A DNA stretch of 64,000 nucleotides from an uncultured Muribaculaceae bacterium (lineage in GTDB: Bacteria; Bacteroidota; Bacteroidia; Bacteroidales; Muribaculaceae): contig CAJUKZ010000003.1 of the NCBI GenBank assembly GCA_910586995.1, positions 124,001-188,000 on the forward strand, written 5' to 3'. The stretch's first letter is position 1; each line of letters begins with the position of its first letter. The position numbers and the translations under genes are program-made. Under the pieces are notes generated by a model. It saw nothing but the letters and a program-made list of their open reading frames with translations, had not been told where the DNA came from and searched no databases. Shown here one piece after another: positions 18,759-28,242 of the stretch.

Positions 18759-19583
18759 TCATTCCTTGCTCTCGAAATCAAATTCGCGGTAAGGATGCTC
18801 CAGATCCATATGATAGAAGTTATGCTGACGCTGATGCTCTACATCAGGTATGGTCATATAGTCACCGTATTTACCTGAAAGATATTCATGCGGTTTGGCA
18901 TATCCGGACACCATTACTCCTTCAAAATTCACAGGCGTCGGTTCTCCGATTATATCACGGTGCAACACTCCCCTGCTTCCATCGTCATGATCAACCACCA
19001 TATCTGTGGCATCGTAGGGTGTCGATGTCATTGCCTTGCGCAGCTTACGTTGTATGCTCTCTTTAGTATATAATTTCTGCACCATCCGCGGAATCCAGCT
19101 TGAAGGACCACGGCCATGCTTGAACGGATCTCTATATACAAAATATACAATGCGTTTCAGATATTCATAGCGGGCAAAATGCCACATACGCGCCAAAGCG
19201 CCCTCCGGTACACCATCGAGAGGAAAAACATCAATGTAGACTCCTCCAAGATAGCGTATATGCTTACGCTCTATCAAAGTCGTGGAGGAATTCTGTATCT
19301 TTGCAAAAGGAAATGGATAGTCAGGATCAGTCTCCGCACTTACAAGCTCCAATGGTTCAGGAAGCCATTCCCGGCAGTTCTGCACGAGCAGATCATAGTC
19401 GGGACGAGGCATGGCAATATCAAGATCGTCATCCCAGGGGATGAAACCACCGTGGCGCACAGCCCCAAGCATCGTACCAGCTGTAATATAGTAGCGTAGT
19501 CCGTGCTTGCGGCATACTTCGTCCACTGTCTTCAGTGTCTCAAGTATTTTAAGCTGTAGAGGTCTTATATCGTATGATGCCAT
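18759..19583 (-). CDS. LicD-family phosphotransferase
   Basis: 274 residues. The defining LicD nucleotidyltransferase-fold motif is clear at 34-60: TAGTMLGAVRHGG, then IPWDDDLDIAMPR with the metal-binding aspartates at 51-55. LicD enzymes move phosphocholine or a similar phospho-group from a CDP-activated donor to a surface glycan. It is the third gene of a cassette after an aminotransferase and a nucleotidyltransferase (7 bp gap), which would supply such a donor. The group transferred is not shown by the sequence. It could also act on ribitol- or glycerol-phosphate, as some family members do. Confidence 0.9.
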   Translation of the reverse strand: MASYDIRPLQLKILETLKTVDEVCRKHGLRYYITAGTMLGAVRHGGFIPWDDDLDIAMPRPDYDLLVQNCREWLPEPLELVSAETDPDYPFPFAKIQNSSTTLIERKHIRYLGGVYIDVFPLDGVPEGALARMWHFARYEYLKRIVYFVYRDPFKHGRGPSSWIPRMVQKLYTKESIQRKLRKAMTSTPYDATDMVVDHDDGSRGVLHRDIIGEPTPVNFEGVMVSGYAKPHEYLSGKYGDYMTIPDVEHQRQHNFYHMDLEHPYREFDFESKE

Positions 19584-19590
19584 AATTTTT

Positions 19591-20334
19591 TCAGAGCAGA
19601 TTTCGGGGTATCAGGCGCGCAGCATTCATAAAATCCTCGGGGGTGTCAAGTTCGGCTGAAAAATATTCAGTCGTATCTACAATCCTGAATCTATGGCCTG
19701 CCGGTATCAGACGCTCGAAAGCAAGTTCATAGAATTTGTTCTCAAGACCTTCTGTAAGAATCATGGCCTCAAGTTCCTTAAACAACGCTTTCGAATAGTC
19801 TGCTGTAATCTTCTCCACACCTACGGATTCACCTACAGCTTCGCTCGGATCGCAATCCTTGGTTATCCTCACTGCGAAACCGTCGCTGTCGGCAACAATC
19901 TTCATCTCCTCATCGCCGAGTTCATGACGGTTAAGAGCTATTGCCGGACCATCGGCGTGTGCTACTGCAGCCACAAGCGCCGGATCGCATAGTATGTCGC
20001 TGTCTGTCAATAGGAATTCCTGCCCATCCACATACTCCCGAGTGAGCCAAAGCGAGAATATGTTGTTATTGTGAAGATAGTCGGTATTGTCGATGAACAC
20101 AGTGTCGAGATCAGGATAAAGACGCCTTACCGCATCACGCACCATATCGGCACGATAACCGGTCACTACGATCAGACGTGTCATGCCGGCAAGCAGCAAT
20201 GCATCTACCGTACGCTGAAGCAATGAGCGTCCGCCTATCTCGAGAAGGCATTTCGGACAGTTATCGGTAAGCGGACGGAGCCTGCTGGCCATTCCTGCCG
20301 CCAATATCACACCTGTGGTCCCGGATGTCTTCAT
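19591..20334 (-). CDS. LicC-like sugar/amino-alcohol-phosphate nucleotidyltransferase
   Basis: 247 residues from the ATG at 20334. The NTP-transferase signature LAAGMASRLRPLTDNCPKCL (11-30) is complete, followed by a Rossmann-like fold with LLTDSDILCD supplying the catalytic Asp. The family includes CTP:phosphocholine cytidylyltransferase (LicC) and sugar-1-phosphate nucleotidyltransferases. I chose 20334 over an upstream ATG because it makes an exact ATGA overlap with the stop of the aminotransferase gene, which implies translational coupling. Pairing with LicD suggests it makes the CDP-donor for that enzyme (inference). Confidence 0.86.
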   Translation of the reverse strand: MKTSGTTGVILAAGMASRLRPLTDNCPKCLLEIGGRSLLQRTVDALLLAGMTRLIVVTGYRADMVRDAVRRLYPDLDTVFIDNTDYLHNNNIFSLWLTREYVDGQEFLLTDSDILCDPALVAAVAHADGPAIALNRHELGDEEMKIVADSDGFAVRITKDCDPSEAVGESVGVEKITADYSKALFKELEAMILTEGLENKFYELAFERLIPAGHRFRIVDTTEYFSAELDTPEDFMNAARLIPRNLL

Positions 20335-21374
20335 AGAGCGGCCTTTGCACATTCTACAATTGCATCCGCTACGGCCTTATTCTGCTCAGGACGGCCAAGT
20401 GTTATGCGCAGGTGACTGTTGATATCCGGCTCATTCATGAACTTTACCTTATAGTCAAGTCCCAGAAGCTTTTTCTGCAGAGCCTCCTTTATTTCCAAAG
20501 GATATTTCACCAGGATGAAGTTTGCCTGCGAGTCATAGACCTTGAATCCGGGTATGGCTTCAAGGACCTCCTTGTACATGGCCCTGTCCGTATTCATGCT
20601 GCGGGCAATGGATCTGTAGTGCTCCTCGCTTTTAAGGGCAGCGATAGCGATGTCTTCCGAAATACGGTTGTAGCCAAGGTACTTGTTGCCGTACTTGGCA
20701 AAATCCTTATGATTTTCGCCAAGGAAAGCAAAACCCATCCTAAGCCCGGGAAGACCATAGAACTTCGACAAGGTACGTACTATTATAAGATTGGGGAAAC
20801 GGTCGGTCAGTTCACGGATGTAAGTTGTGTCTTCGTTTACAAATGAGGCGTATGCCTCGTCCACGAGCACAACAGTCTCCTGAGGCACATCGCATAGAAG
20901 TGCTGACAATTCATCCGGCGTAAGCGAGTTTCCAGTAGGATTATTCGGAGAAGCGAGCAGAAGCACACGCGGTTTCTCCCTCTCAAGAGCCTCACGCAAA
21001 GCTGCGAAATCATAGCGGTAGGTATTACCATCCTCATACAGCGGATACTGTATTGTCTCGCCATTGATCTCGTCGGCAATCGACTTATAGTACCACCATG
21101 AGAACTTGGGCACAAGCATTTTCTTGTTGCCTTCATCCATAGCCAGATAATAATGCACTGCCTGTTTCAGAATATCCTCGCCTCCATATCCGAGCATAAC
21201 ACGGCTTTCGTCAATACCGTACTGCTCTGACAGGAATACGGAAAGTATGCTCTTCTTGCCTTCGTCATATATACGTGTATAAAAACACAACTTCTCGGCA
21301 GGGAAGTTTTTCAAAGCTTCGACTACCTCGGGCGAAGGTGCGAAATTAAATTCATTTCTATCAAGAAAATTCAT
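20331..21374 (-). CDS. HisC/CobD-like class I/II aminotransferase
   Basis: PLP enzyme of 347 residues with intact fold-type I motifs: NNPTG at 144-148, VDEAY with Asp172 and Tyr175, and the Schiff-base lysine Lys204 in TLSKFYGLPGLRMGF. It resembles histidinol-phosphate aminotransferases and threonine-phosphate decarboxylases, but no other his or cob gene is nearby. Its stop overlaps the start of a LicC-like gene, followed by licD. I infer it makes an amino-containing small molecule that is then activated and attached to a surface glycan. A stand-alone HisC role cannot be excluded. Confidence 0.83.
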   Translation of the reverse strand: MNFLDRNEFNFAPSPEVVEALKNFPAEKLCFYTRIYDEGKKSILSVFLSEQYGIDESRVMLGYGGEDILKQAVHYYLAMDEGNKKMLVPKFSWWYYKSIADEINGETIQYPLYEDGNTYRYDFAALREALEREKPRVLLLASPNNPTGNSLTPDELSALLCDVPQETVVLVDEAYASFVNEDTTYIRELTDRFPNLIIVRTLSKFYGLPGLRMGFAFLGENHKDFAKYGNKYLGYNRISEDIAIAALKSEEHYRSIARSMNTDRAMYKEVLEAIPGFKVYDSQANFILVKYPLEIKEALQKKLLGLDYKVKFMNEPDINSHLRITLGRPEQNKAVADAIVECAKAAL

Positions 21375-21439
21375 TGTTCAAAGGTTTTTCAAAATACCTA
21401 CCTACAGATGAATCTGCAGATCCGCGGAGTACCGCTGCA

Positions 21440-21447
21440 CAAAATTA
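21440..21447 (-). promoter_or_regulatory. Weak candidate -7 element for the aminotransferase/licD cassette
   Basis: TAATTTTG on the minus strand matches TAnnTTTG and lies 66 bp before the start codon, but no -33 TTTG is found at the right spacing. Confidence 0.3.
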
Positions 21448-21499
21448 GCAAAAATTTTTCAGCCCTGCCCATATCTGAGGGATTGTTTTCTGTCATAGA

Positions 21500-24400
21500 C
21501 TATCTCTTGATCGAGATGCGTACTGCAGAAGTTGTACGTATGCCCGGTTTCAGTTCTCCACCGACAACTATAACACCTCCGCATCCGTCAGGCACAGCCA
21601 TAGCTCCGGCTCTGGCAAGAGACTTATATTCACCGAGATCAGACCATGTGGAGTCGGTAACATCAAGCATCAGCAAACGTCTGTTGAACCGATACCATTC
21701 GGCCGGATGATTGAGGTATCCCTCCGGAGTGTCACGCAAGGCATTGAGAAATATCTCGGCATTGACTCCACCGGTGAAGACAATTTTACCATCGCCAACC
21801 GACGTAGCCGTACCACCGCCGAGCGATATGTTGTCCGGGACAGATATTGATTCCATAAAATATGGTCCACCAAATAGTTTTGCATCTGTCTGTAAAGTAG
21901 GATCAGGATGAGCTGAAGTTCTGCCTGCAAACCCACCTGCAGTCACCACAGTACCGTAAGCACTGGCTGTGGCCGGCTGTGTCAACGGCCTGAATGAGTT
22001 ATCATAATGAATGTATGTATCCCACTGAGAATCATCTTTTGAAAGATTGAGAGAATATATTTCATTCGACGGTTCTCCATCTGCATTTCCACCTACGATG
22101 TACAGATAATCTCCGGTATATGCAGCCCCAGCATTATCTATAGCCACGGGCAGATCCGGCATCCGTTTAGTATGCACACGCCCCTTATCATCAAGAGTAA
22201 GGAGGAAGACATCCTTTATTGGACCATCCGAGTTGAGGCCGCCGGCGCAAATAATACCCTCCGGAGTGGAAACAGAAGCTCCATAGGCCACAGGATAAGG
22301 CAGGTTTCCACGTGCGCGTACCCATTGCTTGCCACCGTCTGGAAGGTAATATACATGATCATAATATGCTTTCTTTCCTCCATCGGCAGCCGGAACACCG
22401 GGGAAATTTGCTCCTCCGGCAATAACAGTACGCCTTCCGTCGCGACCTGCAAAAGCAGCCGAGACACCCTTGGCATATCCACCATTACCCTTTAGATCAG
22501 GCAACGGACTGATTTCCACACTTGGCCGGACCTCCCGAGGACTGTCTGATGAAATTTTGAATGTCGACATTGGCAGTCCGGCGCGATTAATGAGATTAGC
22601 TGTCGTATATGGCTGCCATCCATAGCGTACATATCGTATATCATGCACACTATCGGACCTGACAATCACTGATGTGCTGTCCGGGCCAAGCATTGCGGAA
22701 GCCGGATAGTACAGACCTTCAAATTCGGCTACCTCAAATGTAGACGGTGATTCGCCGTCCGATGTCGAAAGTTTGTTCGCCATAATATTGTCATCAAATC
22801 TCACCTCCACCTCATCGCCACTGAAAACAGCATAAAGTGCATACGGCGAGAATGCCTCAATATCATAGCGGCCATACTGCGTACGTAGCGCCAATCGTCC
22901 AAGACGCCTGCCTATAGGCCGTTTATCCTTAGGATGTACGTCGGAATAATCCCCCTTATCGCTCGAAACGACCATGAATATATTATCACCAATCCTATCA
23001 TTGGCAAATTCATACTGGCTGTAGCGGAACTGTGGCCATGACTTCCGGTTCAGACTCGAAAGCTGGACGAATAAAAATGGTAACTCCGGATCTCCCCAAG
23101 CCGAACGCCAGCTTCTGACAAGCATTTCGAACAACTTTTCGTGAGCTTCAATATTGTGGGCGTTTGACTCTCCCTGATACCATATCACACCATCTATGGG
23201 ATAAGACAACAATGGTGCTATTCCGCTTTCATAAAGATAGGCCGGTTGAAACGGATGTCTTTGCAGTGGGTTTGTGGAATGTTCAAGATTCTGTTTTGTC
23301 CTTTCTCTCACCCACGGCTGAACGAAATCATTTATACCATTGCCCGCAAGTATGTCGGGGAACTCATGCTCAAGACTTACACGGTCAACCCACGATTCAG
23401 TAGTTGAGCCTCCCACAGCATTGCATATTATTCCAACTGGCACATCAAGCGAATCGGCAAGCATGCGTCCGAAATGATACGCTATAGCCGAGAAATCAGC
23501 AGACACCGACGGTGTGGATTTCTTCCATCCGGCTTCCGAAAAATATTGCAGTCTGTTCACTGAATCAAGTGCTGATTCAGGCCAGGCTTCCGGATTCGTA
23601 CGCCATCTTGCATCCATATTGTATAGTCTGAGATTCGGATTATCAGCCTGGGCAATATCTTCTTCCGCTGTGGCGGCGTCCCGGAGCTTGAACTCCATAT
23701 TGGACTGACCGGAGGCGAGCCACACTACACCGGCCATCACGTCGTTGAACGTGAGCGTTCTGCCGCCCGACGTAACCTGCATGGTATATGGCCCTCCGGC
23801 CTTGAGCGGTAACAAAGGCAATGACCACTTTCCATCTGCTCCTGAAACAGTTTCCAACACCTGCCGTCCGATAGAGAGTGACACCTTTGCCCCGGCATCG
23901 GCTGTGCCTGACACGGTTAATTCTCTCCCCGCAGGCAAGACCATCCCGGACCCATAGATAGCCGGCATTGAGAGGCCGCCGTAGTCGCCTGTTATTGCTG
24001 AATAAACAGTCTGCGCCAGACGTGAAGCTCCCTCCTTATTTGGGTGCAGACCGTCGGGAAGCATCCAGGGCATGTCCTGTAAAGGGGCTTCAAAGTCGAT
24101 CAGTTCCGCTCCACTGATGAGAGCCACTTCCTCTACAAGACTCTGTATCTGGTCACGCCAATCACGCGTACCCGACTTGAAACGCGGATGGCGGTCTGAA
24201 ATCGGCGACAGACGGGCTATATAAAACCGCGCATCGGGATTGACCGACCGCAATGAGTCTATAAGTGTCAGATAGTCCACTACAAATTCATCGGCCAGAT
24301 GCGGCCATACTCTCGGATCTGTATCATTGATTCCAAGATGGATGACCACTATGTCGCCGGCAAAATCAAGAGCACGCCTGTATTCCTCCTGCTCGTTGTA

Positions 24401-24634
24401 CGGCCTGTAACCGTTGCGTGTGAGCGTAGCTCCCGATTTTCCGAAGTTACCGACAACGTAACCACTGCCGAGCATTTCCTGCAACTGTGCAGGGTACGAG
24501 TCCACCGACGGATTGTCGAGAGTCATACCATAAGTTATACTGTTGCCGACACAGGCTACCTTTACCGGGTTATTGGCAAAAGCGCTGACCATAGCGGTCA
24601 GCGCCATTGCGAGAAAGAGATATGTTTTTTTCAT
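21500..24634 (-). CDS. Triple-domain SGNH esterase / sialate O-acetylesterase / NanM-like mutarotase
   Basis: 1044 residues from the ATG at 24634, chosen because MKKTYLFLAMALTAMVSAFA is a clean signal peptide. Domain 1 (about 22-215) is an SGNH hydrolase with GNSIT (Ser32), GINDT and DGLHPN (Asp194, His197). Domain 2 (about 225-690) is a sialate O-acetylesterase with SGQSNM (Ser311) and the later WYQGESNAH block. Domain 3 (about 700-1040) is a kelch beta-propeller with IAGGANFPG and repeated GG turns, like the cyclically permuted sialic-acid mutarotase NanM. It would remove O-acetyl groups and convert the sialic-acid anomer in the periplasm or outside the cell. It is the last gene of the nan-type operon, 25 bp after the epimerase. 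Confidence 0.88.
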   Translation of the reverse strand: MKKTYLFLAMALTAMVSAFANNPVKVACVGNSITYGMTLDNPSVDSYPAQLQEMLGSGYVVGNFGKSGATLTRNGYRPYNEQEEYRRALDFAGDIVVIHLGINDTDPRVWPHLADEFVVDYLTLIDSLRSVNPDARFYIARLSPISDRHPRFKSGTRDWRDQIQSLVEEVALISGAELIDFEAPLQDMPWMLPDGLHPNKEGASRLAQTVYSAITGDYGGLSMPAIYGSGMVLPAGRELTVSGTADAGAKVSLSIGRQVLETVSGADGKWSLPLLPLKAGGPYTMQVTSGGRTLTFNDVMAGVVWLASGQSNMEFKLRDAATAEEDIAQADNPNLRLYNMDARWRTNPEAWPESALDSVNRLQYFSEAGWKKSTPSVSADFSAIAYHFGRMLADSLDVPVGIICNAVGGSTTESWVDRVSLEHEFPDILAGNGINDFVQPWVRERTKQNLEHSTNPLQRHPFQPAYLYESGIAPLLSYPIDGVIWYQGESNAHNIEAHEKLFEMLVRSWRSAWGDPELPFLFVQLSSLNRKSWPQFRYSQYEFANDRIGDNIFMVVSSDKGDYSDVHPKDKRPIGRRLGRLALRTQYGRYDIEAFSPYALYAVFSGDEVEVRFDDNIMANKLSTSDGESPSTFEVAEFEGLYYPASAMLGPDSTSVIVRSDSVHDIRYVRYGWQPYTTANLINRAGLPMSTFKISSDSPREVRPSVEISPLPDLKGNGGYAKGVSAAFAGRDGRRTVIAGGANFPGVPAADGGKKAYYDHVYYLPDGGKQWVRARGNLPYPVAYGASVSTPEGIICAGGLNSDGPIKDVFLLTLDDKGRVHTKRMPDLPVAIDNAGAAYTGDYLYIVGGNADGEPSNEIYSLNLSKDDSQWDTYIHYDNSFRPLTQPATASAYGTVVTAGGFAGRTSAHPDPTLQTDAKLFGGPYFMESISVPDNISLGGGTATSVGDGKIVFTGGVNAEIFLNALRDTPEGYLNHPAEWYRFNRRLLMLDVTDSTWSDLGEYKSLARAGAMAVPDGCGGVIVVGGELKPGIRTTSAVRISIKR

Positions 24635-24659
24635 TGGGCTTCTTTTCGGAGTCCTGTGA

Positions 24660-25868
24660 TTACTTTTCGGAGTCGTCAAGCATCTCAAGGATGTCGTTGC
24701 ACAGACAGAAACTATGTATCATCATACGCGGTATGTGAAACGGCCCTTTAAAAATATTACCCTTGGCCGGTTGGGCCACAGTGCCGTCGCGGTGCAGGTA
24801 GCCATACCACTCCGGATATTCCTTATCGGGGAAATGCGCATAGGTCCAGTCGCTTATCTGCTTGTGCATATACAGATAGTCATTGTTGCCGGTAAGCAGG
24901 TATGCATACAGCGAAGCTATTATTGTCTCGGTCTGAGGCCACCAGAACTTCATATCCTGAGAATAATCCTGCGCAGGCAGGTCGCGGCAATCACGGAAAT
25001 TTATTATACCGCCGTACATCTTGTCCCAGCCCCATTCCCACGACCAGTCGAGGATCGTAAGGGCGAGATCGAGCATTTTTTTATCAGAACGACGACGTGC
25101 CTCCTCCATGATAAACCATGACGTCTCGATGCAGTGTCCGGGATTTATCACACGTCCGGCCAATGTGTCTATAAACTCACCGTCAGGGCCAACAGTCTCC
25201 AGCAGAGCCTTGAATTCAGGATGCATGAAATACCGTTCGATCTGGCTTATTGCCTCCGTAATGCTGTCGGTCAGTTCAGCCGGGGCATCCTCCCCAAGAG
25301 CCTCACGGATCCTTGATCCGGTATTTATAAGTATCATGGTGATAGAGTGTCCGCGACCCTGCATCACCGGTTCATATTTAGGAGTCAGGAATCCCGGTGT
25401 ATCAAGCATATATCTTATATGCCTGTATATCTCCAAGGCCCGGTTGGCCCAAGCCTTGTCGCCTGTGGCGATCGAATATTCGGCCATTGCAAGAGCTGCG
25501 AAAGATTCCGAGAACACATAGCGGCGCTTGCGCAGGGGCGTACCGTCTGCCATTACCTCGAAATACATGTGCCCGTCCGACGGATCAATACAATGAGCCT
25601 CGATGAAGTCAATACAACTTCTCGATGCGTCGAGCCACTCCTGGCGCTTCTCGATCCTGTTGTATGCTGCGGCTGCTATATAGCCGAATCGGCCCTGAAA
25701 CCATACAGATTTCGTACTGTCCATCAGCGATCCGTCACGATCAAGACATGTATATACTCCGCCATTCACACGGTCAAGACCGTGTTCCATCCAGAAAGGC
25801 ATTATATTGTCCACGAAGTCGGCACGGTATCTACCGGCCCACTCCCTGATATATTTTTTTGCGTCCAT
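24660..25868 (-). CDS. N-acylglucosamine 2-epimerase family protein (NanE role)
   Basis: 402 residues, an (alpha/alpha)6-barrel of the AGE family, about the usual length. Family blocks with the catalytic histidines are visible: GRGHSITMILIN, NPGHCIETSWFIMEEA and EWYGYLHRDG, with FHIPRMM near the C-terminus. AGE proteins interconvert N-acetylmannosamine and N-acetylglucosamine; some members act on cellobiose or mannose. Position between an N-acetylneuraminate lyase (9 bp upstream) and a sialate esterase argues for ManNAc to GlcNAc conversion, as in the Bacteroides NanLET pathway. Confidence 0.9.
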   Translation of the reverse strand: MDAKKYIREWAGRYRADFVDNIMPFWMEHGLDRVNGGVYTCLDRDGSLMDSTKSVWFQGRFGYIAAAAYNRIEKRQEWLDASRSCIDFIEAHCIDPSDGHMYFEVMADGTPLRKRRYVFSESFAALAMAEYSIATGDKAWANRALEIYRHIRYMLDTPGFLTPKYEPVMQGRGHSITMILINTGSRIREALGEDAPAELTDSITEAISQIERYFMHPEFKALLETVGPDGEFIDTLAGRVINPGHCIETSWFIMEEARRRSDKKMLDLALTILDWSWEWGWDKMYGGIINFRDCRDLPAQDYSQDMKFWWPQTETIIASLYAYLLTGNNDYLYMHKQISDWTYAHFPDKEYPEWYGYLHRDGTVAQPAKGNIFKGPFHIPRMMIHSFCLCNDILEMLDDSEK

Positions 25869-25877
25869 ACGTCAGAA

Positions 25878-26804
25878 TCAGAGCCTATTGCAACGGTTAA
25901 AGAAATCAATAGCCTCAAGCTCGGCCTTCATGGCTGCTTCTTCCTCGTCTGTCATGTTCTGGAAAGGCGTGCGGTTCTTACCAAGGTCAAGACCGATAAG
26001 TTTCATGATACGCTTTCCACCTACGATATTGCCACGATAATGGCAAATGACGTTTATCACTTCCTGCGAGAAGTTCTGGCGCTCGCGGGCAAGTTCCAGA
26101 TCGCCGGCATTCCATGCGTCTATGATGCCTACCAGTTCACGTCCGTTGTAGTTTGTAGTGCCGCCAATTCCGCCACGTGCACCACCCATAGCAAGACAAG
26201 GCAGTATGGTCTCATCCTGACCGTGCAGCATGTCGAACTTGCCATTCTTGTAGAGACGGCACTGGTTGTATTCGTATATGCTCTCGAATGTATACTTTAT
26301 ACCTGCGAAATTCGGCACACGTCCGTCAAGGGCCTCAAGAAGTTTCACCATCGGCAGGAAAGCACCGTTGAATGCGGGAATGTGGTAATAATAGAACGGT
26401 AGCTCGGGAGCGCCGCAAGCTATTTCCTCTATGTATTTCACCAATTCCTCTACACGTCCGATCTTAGGGAAAGGAGGAGCCATAGCTCCGATGCCCCAAG
26501 CTCCGATCTTGGCAGCATGCTCTGCAAGTTTACGCGAGGAGCGTACACAGCAAGAGCCTACATGAACAATCACCTTGAATCCTTCGGGGGCAGCGGCTAC
26601 CCATGCCTCGGCCAATGCCATCCTCTCCTCATCGGTGAGCATATATCCCTCGCCCGACGAGCCGTTTATGAATACACCTTTGAGCCCGTTGGCTTTCAGC
26701 ATCGCTGCATATTGGGGTATAGGGTCGAGGTTGATGTCACCATTTTCTTTGAAGGGTGTGAAGGGGGCATCAATAAGACCCTCTATTTTTTCGAAAGTTT
26801 TCAT
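25878..26804 (-). CDS. nanA: N-acetylneuraminate lyase
   Basis: 308 residues, a DHDPS/NAL-family TIM barrel. The key residues are visible: GSSGE at 48-52 (carboxylate binding), Tyr140 in YYYHIPAFNG and Schiff-base Lys170 in FAGIKYTFES. The YHIP and GIKYT blocks are those of sialic-acid aldolases rather than dihydrodipicolinate synthase. It splits N-acetylneuraminate into pyruvate and ManNAc in the cytoplasm. It lies between the MFS transporter (28 bp upstream) and the epimerase (9 bp downstream). Confidence 0.93.
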   Translation of the reverse strand: MKTFEKIEGLIDAPFTPFKENGDINLDPIPQYAAMLKANGLKGVFINGSSGEGYMLTDEERMALAEAWVAAAPEGFKVIVHVGSCCVRSSRKLAEHAAKIGAWGIGAMAPPFPKIGRVEELVKYIEEIACGAPELPFYYYHIPAFNGAFLPMVKLLEALDGRVPNFAGIKYTFESIYEYNQCRLYKNGKFDMLHGQDETILPCLAMGGARGGIGGTTNYNGRELVGIIDAWNAGDLELARERQNFSQEVINVICHYRGNIVGGKRIMKLIGLDLGKNRTPFQNMTDEEEAAMKAELEAIDFFNRCNRL

Positions 26805-26832
26805 TTTTATTATTTATAGTGAATTATAAGGG

Positions 26833-28110
26833 TTATTCATTGATTGTTTCGGCCTCGAGTTCTTCCTGAAGACCCGGGGCTGTGGCATCATCGCTTTTAG
26901 GACGGAGCACTGTGAGCTGAAGCACAAGAGCCACGATCAGTATACCTCCCATAAGTGCGAAGCCAAGTCCAAGCTTGCCATCAGCCACGAGAGAGCCGAG
27001 CACGCTGGTGACTACAGCACCGGCAAGCACACCGGTCATGTTCATTATACCATAGGCGGAAGCACGCTGGTGTGCCGGGACGAACTGGCACAATATAGGC
27101 ATATTGTTGGCGTCAAACATACCGTAACCGACACCAAAGAGCAACGCAGCGGCCACAGCGGCCCATACATTGTGTATGCCTATGAATATAAGAGCAGGAA
27201 CCATCATGCCGAGACCAATCGCACTTGTATAGATACGGCCGCGTACATTGCGTAGCACCCATTTGTCGCTGAGAGGTCCGCCTATCATCACACCGATAAA
27301 CGATGCTACAGCTATAGTGATTGTAGCTATAGGTCCGGCCTTCGACGGTTCATATCCAAGCGTCTCTGTAAACAGAGTTGGCAACCAGTTCTTTATAGCC
27401 CATCCTGGAAGTGAGGAAGATGCAAAGAAGAACAGTATCACCCAGAACGCCACGTTGGAGAAAATCATGGCGAATGTCTTAATCATATTTCCTCCGGAAG
27501 CAACCTTTTTGCTATCGGTATGTCCTTGAACAACAGCATGGCGTTTCTCCCTGAGCACTGCCATCAGCACTACGGCATAGGCAACGCCTATGATACCGAA
27601 CCAATGGAATGTAGCCTGCCATGAAAATGATGCGGCAGCCGTAGCGCCGAAACCACCGAGAGCCTGTCCCATATAGAGACCGGTCATGTGTATACCTATA
27701 GCGAGCGAACGGCCACGGCCTGTGAAATAATCGGCTATTAACGATAGTGCGGCCGGAATATACAGAGCCTCACTGACTCCCATAAGAGCACGCAACCAAT
27801 ATATCTCGTCGAAAGTTGAACAATAGCCCATCAGGTAAGTGACAGCAGACCATACACCAAGCGAGCCTACAATCAGCCATTTGCGGTTAAGCCTGTCGGC
27901 TATCGCTCCGCTGACAGGACTCATAAAGCAATATATCCAAAGGAATACAGCCATCAGTCGGCCGAAATTGACCGGATCCTTGACCGGTGATATTGTCTCT
28001 CCTATGGACATCTGCATGGTCGAGAGCATCTGTCTGTCCATATAATTGAGCAAAGCCACTATCCAGAGTAGCCCTACCACGACCCAAGGATACCATTTCT
28101 TGTTTTCCAT
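26833..28110 (-). CDS. MFS transporter, probable sialic-acid permease
   Basis: Twelve-helix major facilitator protein of 425 residues, starting at MENKKWYPWVVVGLLWIVALLNYMDRQ. The start at 28110 is chosen over a longer frame because the predicted -7 element is at 28161-28168. ADRLNRKWLIVGS is the loop 2-3 MFS signature. It belongs to the anion:cation/glucarate-like part of the MFS. Being the first gene of an operon with nanA and an AGE epimerase, it most likely imports N-acetylneuraminate, the NanT role in Bacteroides. It could import another acidic sugar. Confidence 0.86.
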   Translation of the reverse strand: MENKKWYPWVVVGLLWIVALLNYMDRQMLSTMQMSIGETISPVKDPVNFGRLMAVFLWIYCFMSPVSGAIADRLNRKWLIVGSLGVWSAVTYLMGYCSTFDEIYWLRALMGVSEALYIPAALSLIADYFTGRGRSLAIGIHMTGLYMGQALGGFGATAAASFSWQATFHWFGIIGVAYAVVLMAVLREKRHAVVQGHTDSKKVASGGNMIKTFAMIFSNVAFWVILFFFASSSLPGWAIKNWLPTLFTETLGYEPSKAGPIATITIAVASFIGVMIGGPLSDKWVLRNVRGRIYTSAIGLGMMVPALIFIGIHNVWAAVAAALLFGVGYGMFDANNMPILCQFVPAHQRASAYGIMNMTGVLAGAVVTSVLGSLVADGKLGLGFALMGGILIVALVLQLTVLRPKSDDATAPGLQEELEAETINE

Positions 28111-28160
28111 GTGCTTATCAGGTATTTCTGTTGCGTTATGATAATGTGATACTTTCAGCA

Positions 28161-28191
28161 CAAAGTTAACGCTTTTTACGGAATTTACAAT
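28161..28191 (-). promoter_or_regulatory. Predicted promoter of the sialic-acid operon
   Basis: Minus-strand TAACTTTG (28161-28168) with ATTG (28188-28191) exactly 19 bp upstream. It lies about 50 bp before the transporter start, so the four nan-type genes can be expressed separately from the GH110 gene. Confidence 0.62.
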
Positions 28192-28242
28192 AAATTTGTC
28201 GTAGAGTCTTCAGAATATCAAGAAAGATATATGCACATTGCA

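Noticed and set aside
25347..26402. Open frame of 351 codons on the plus strand
   Set aside because: Opposite the AGE epimerase and nanA, both with clear catalytic motifs; no sign of a protein family.
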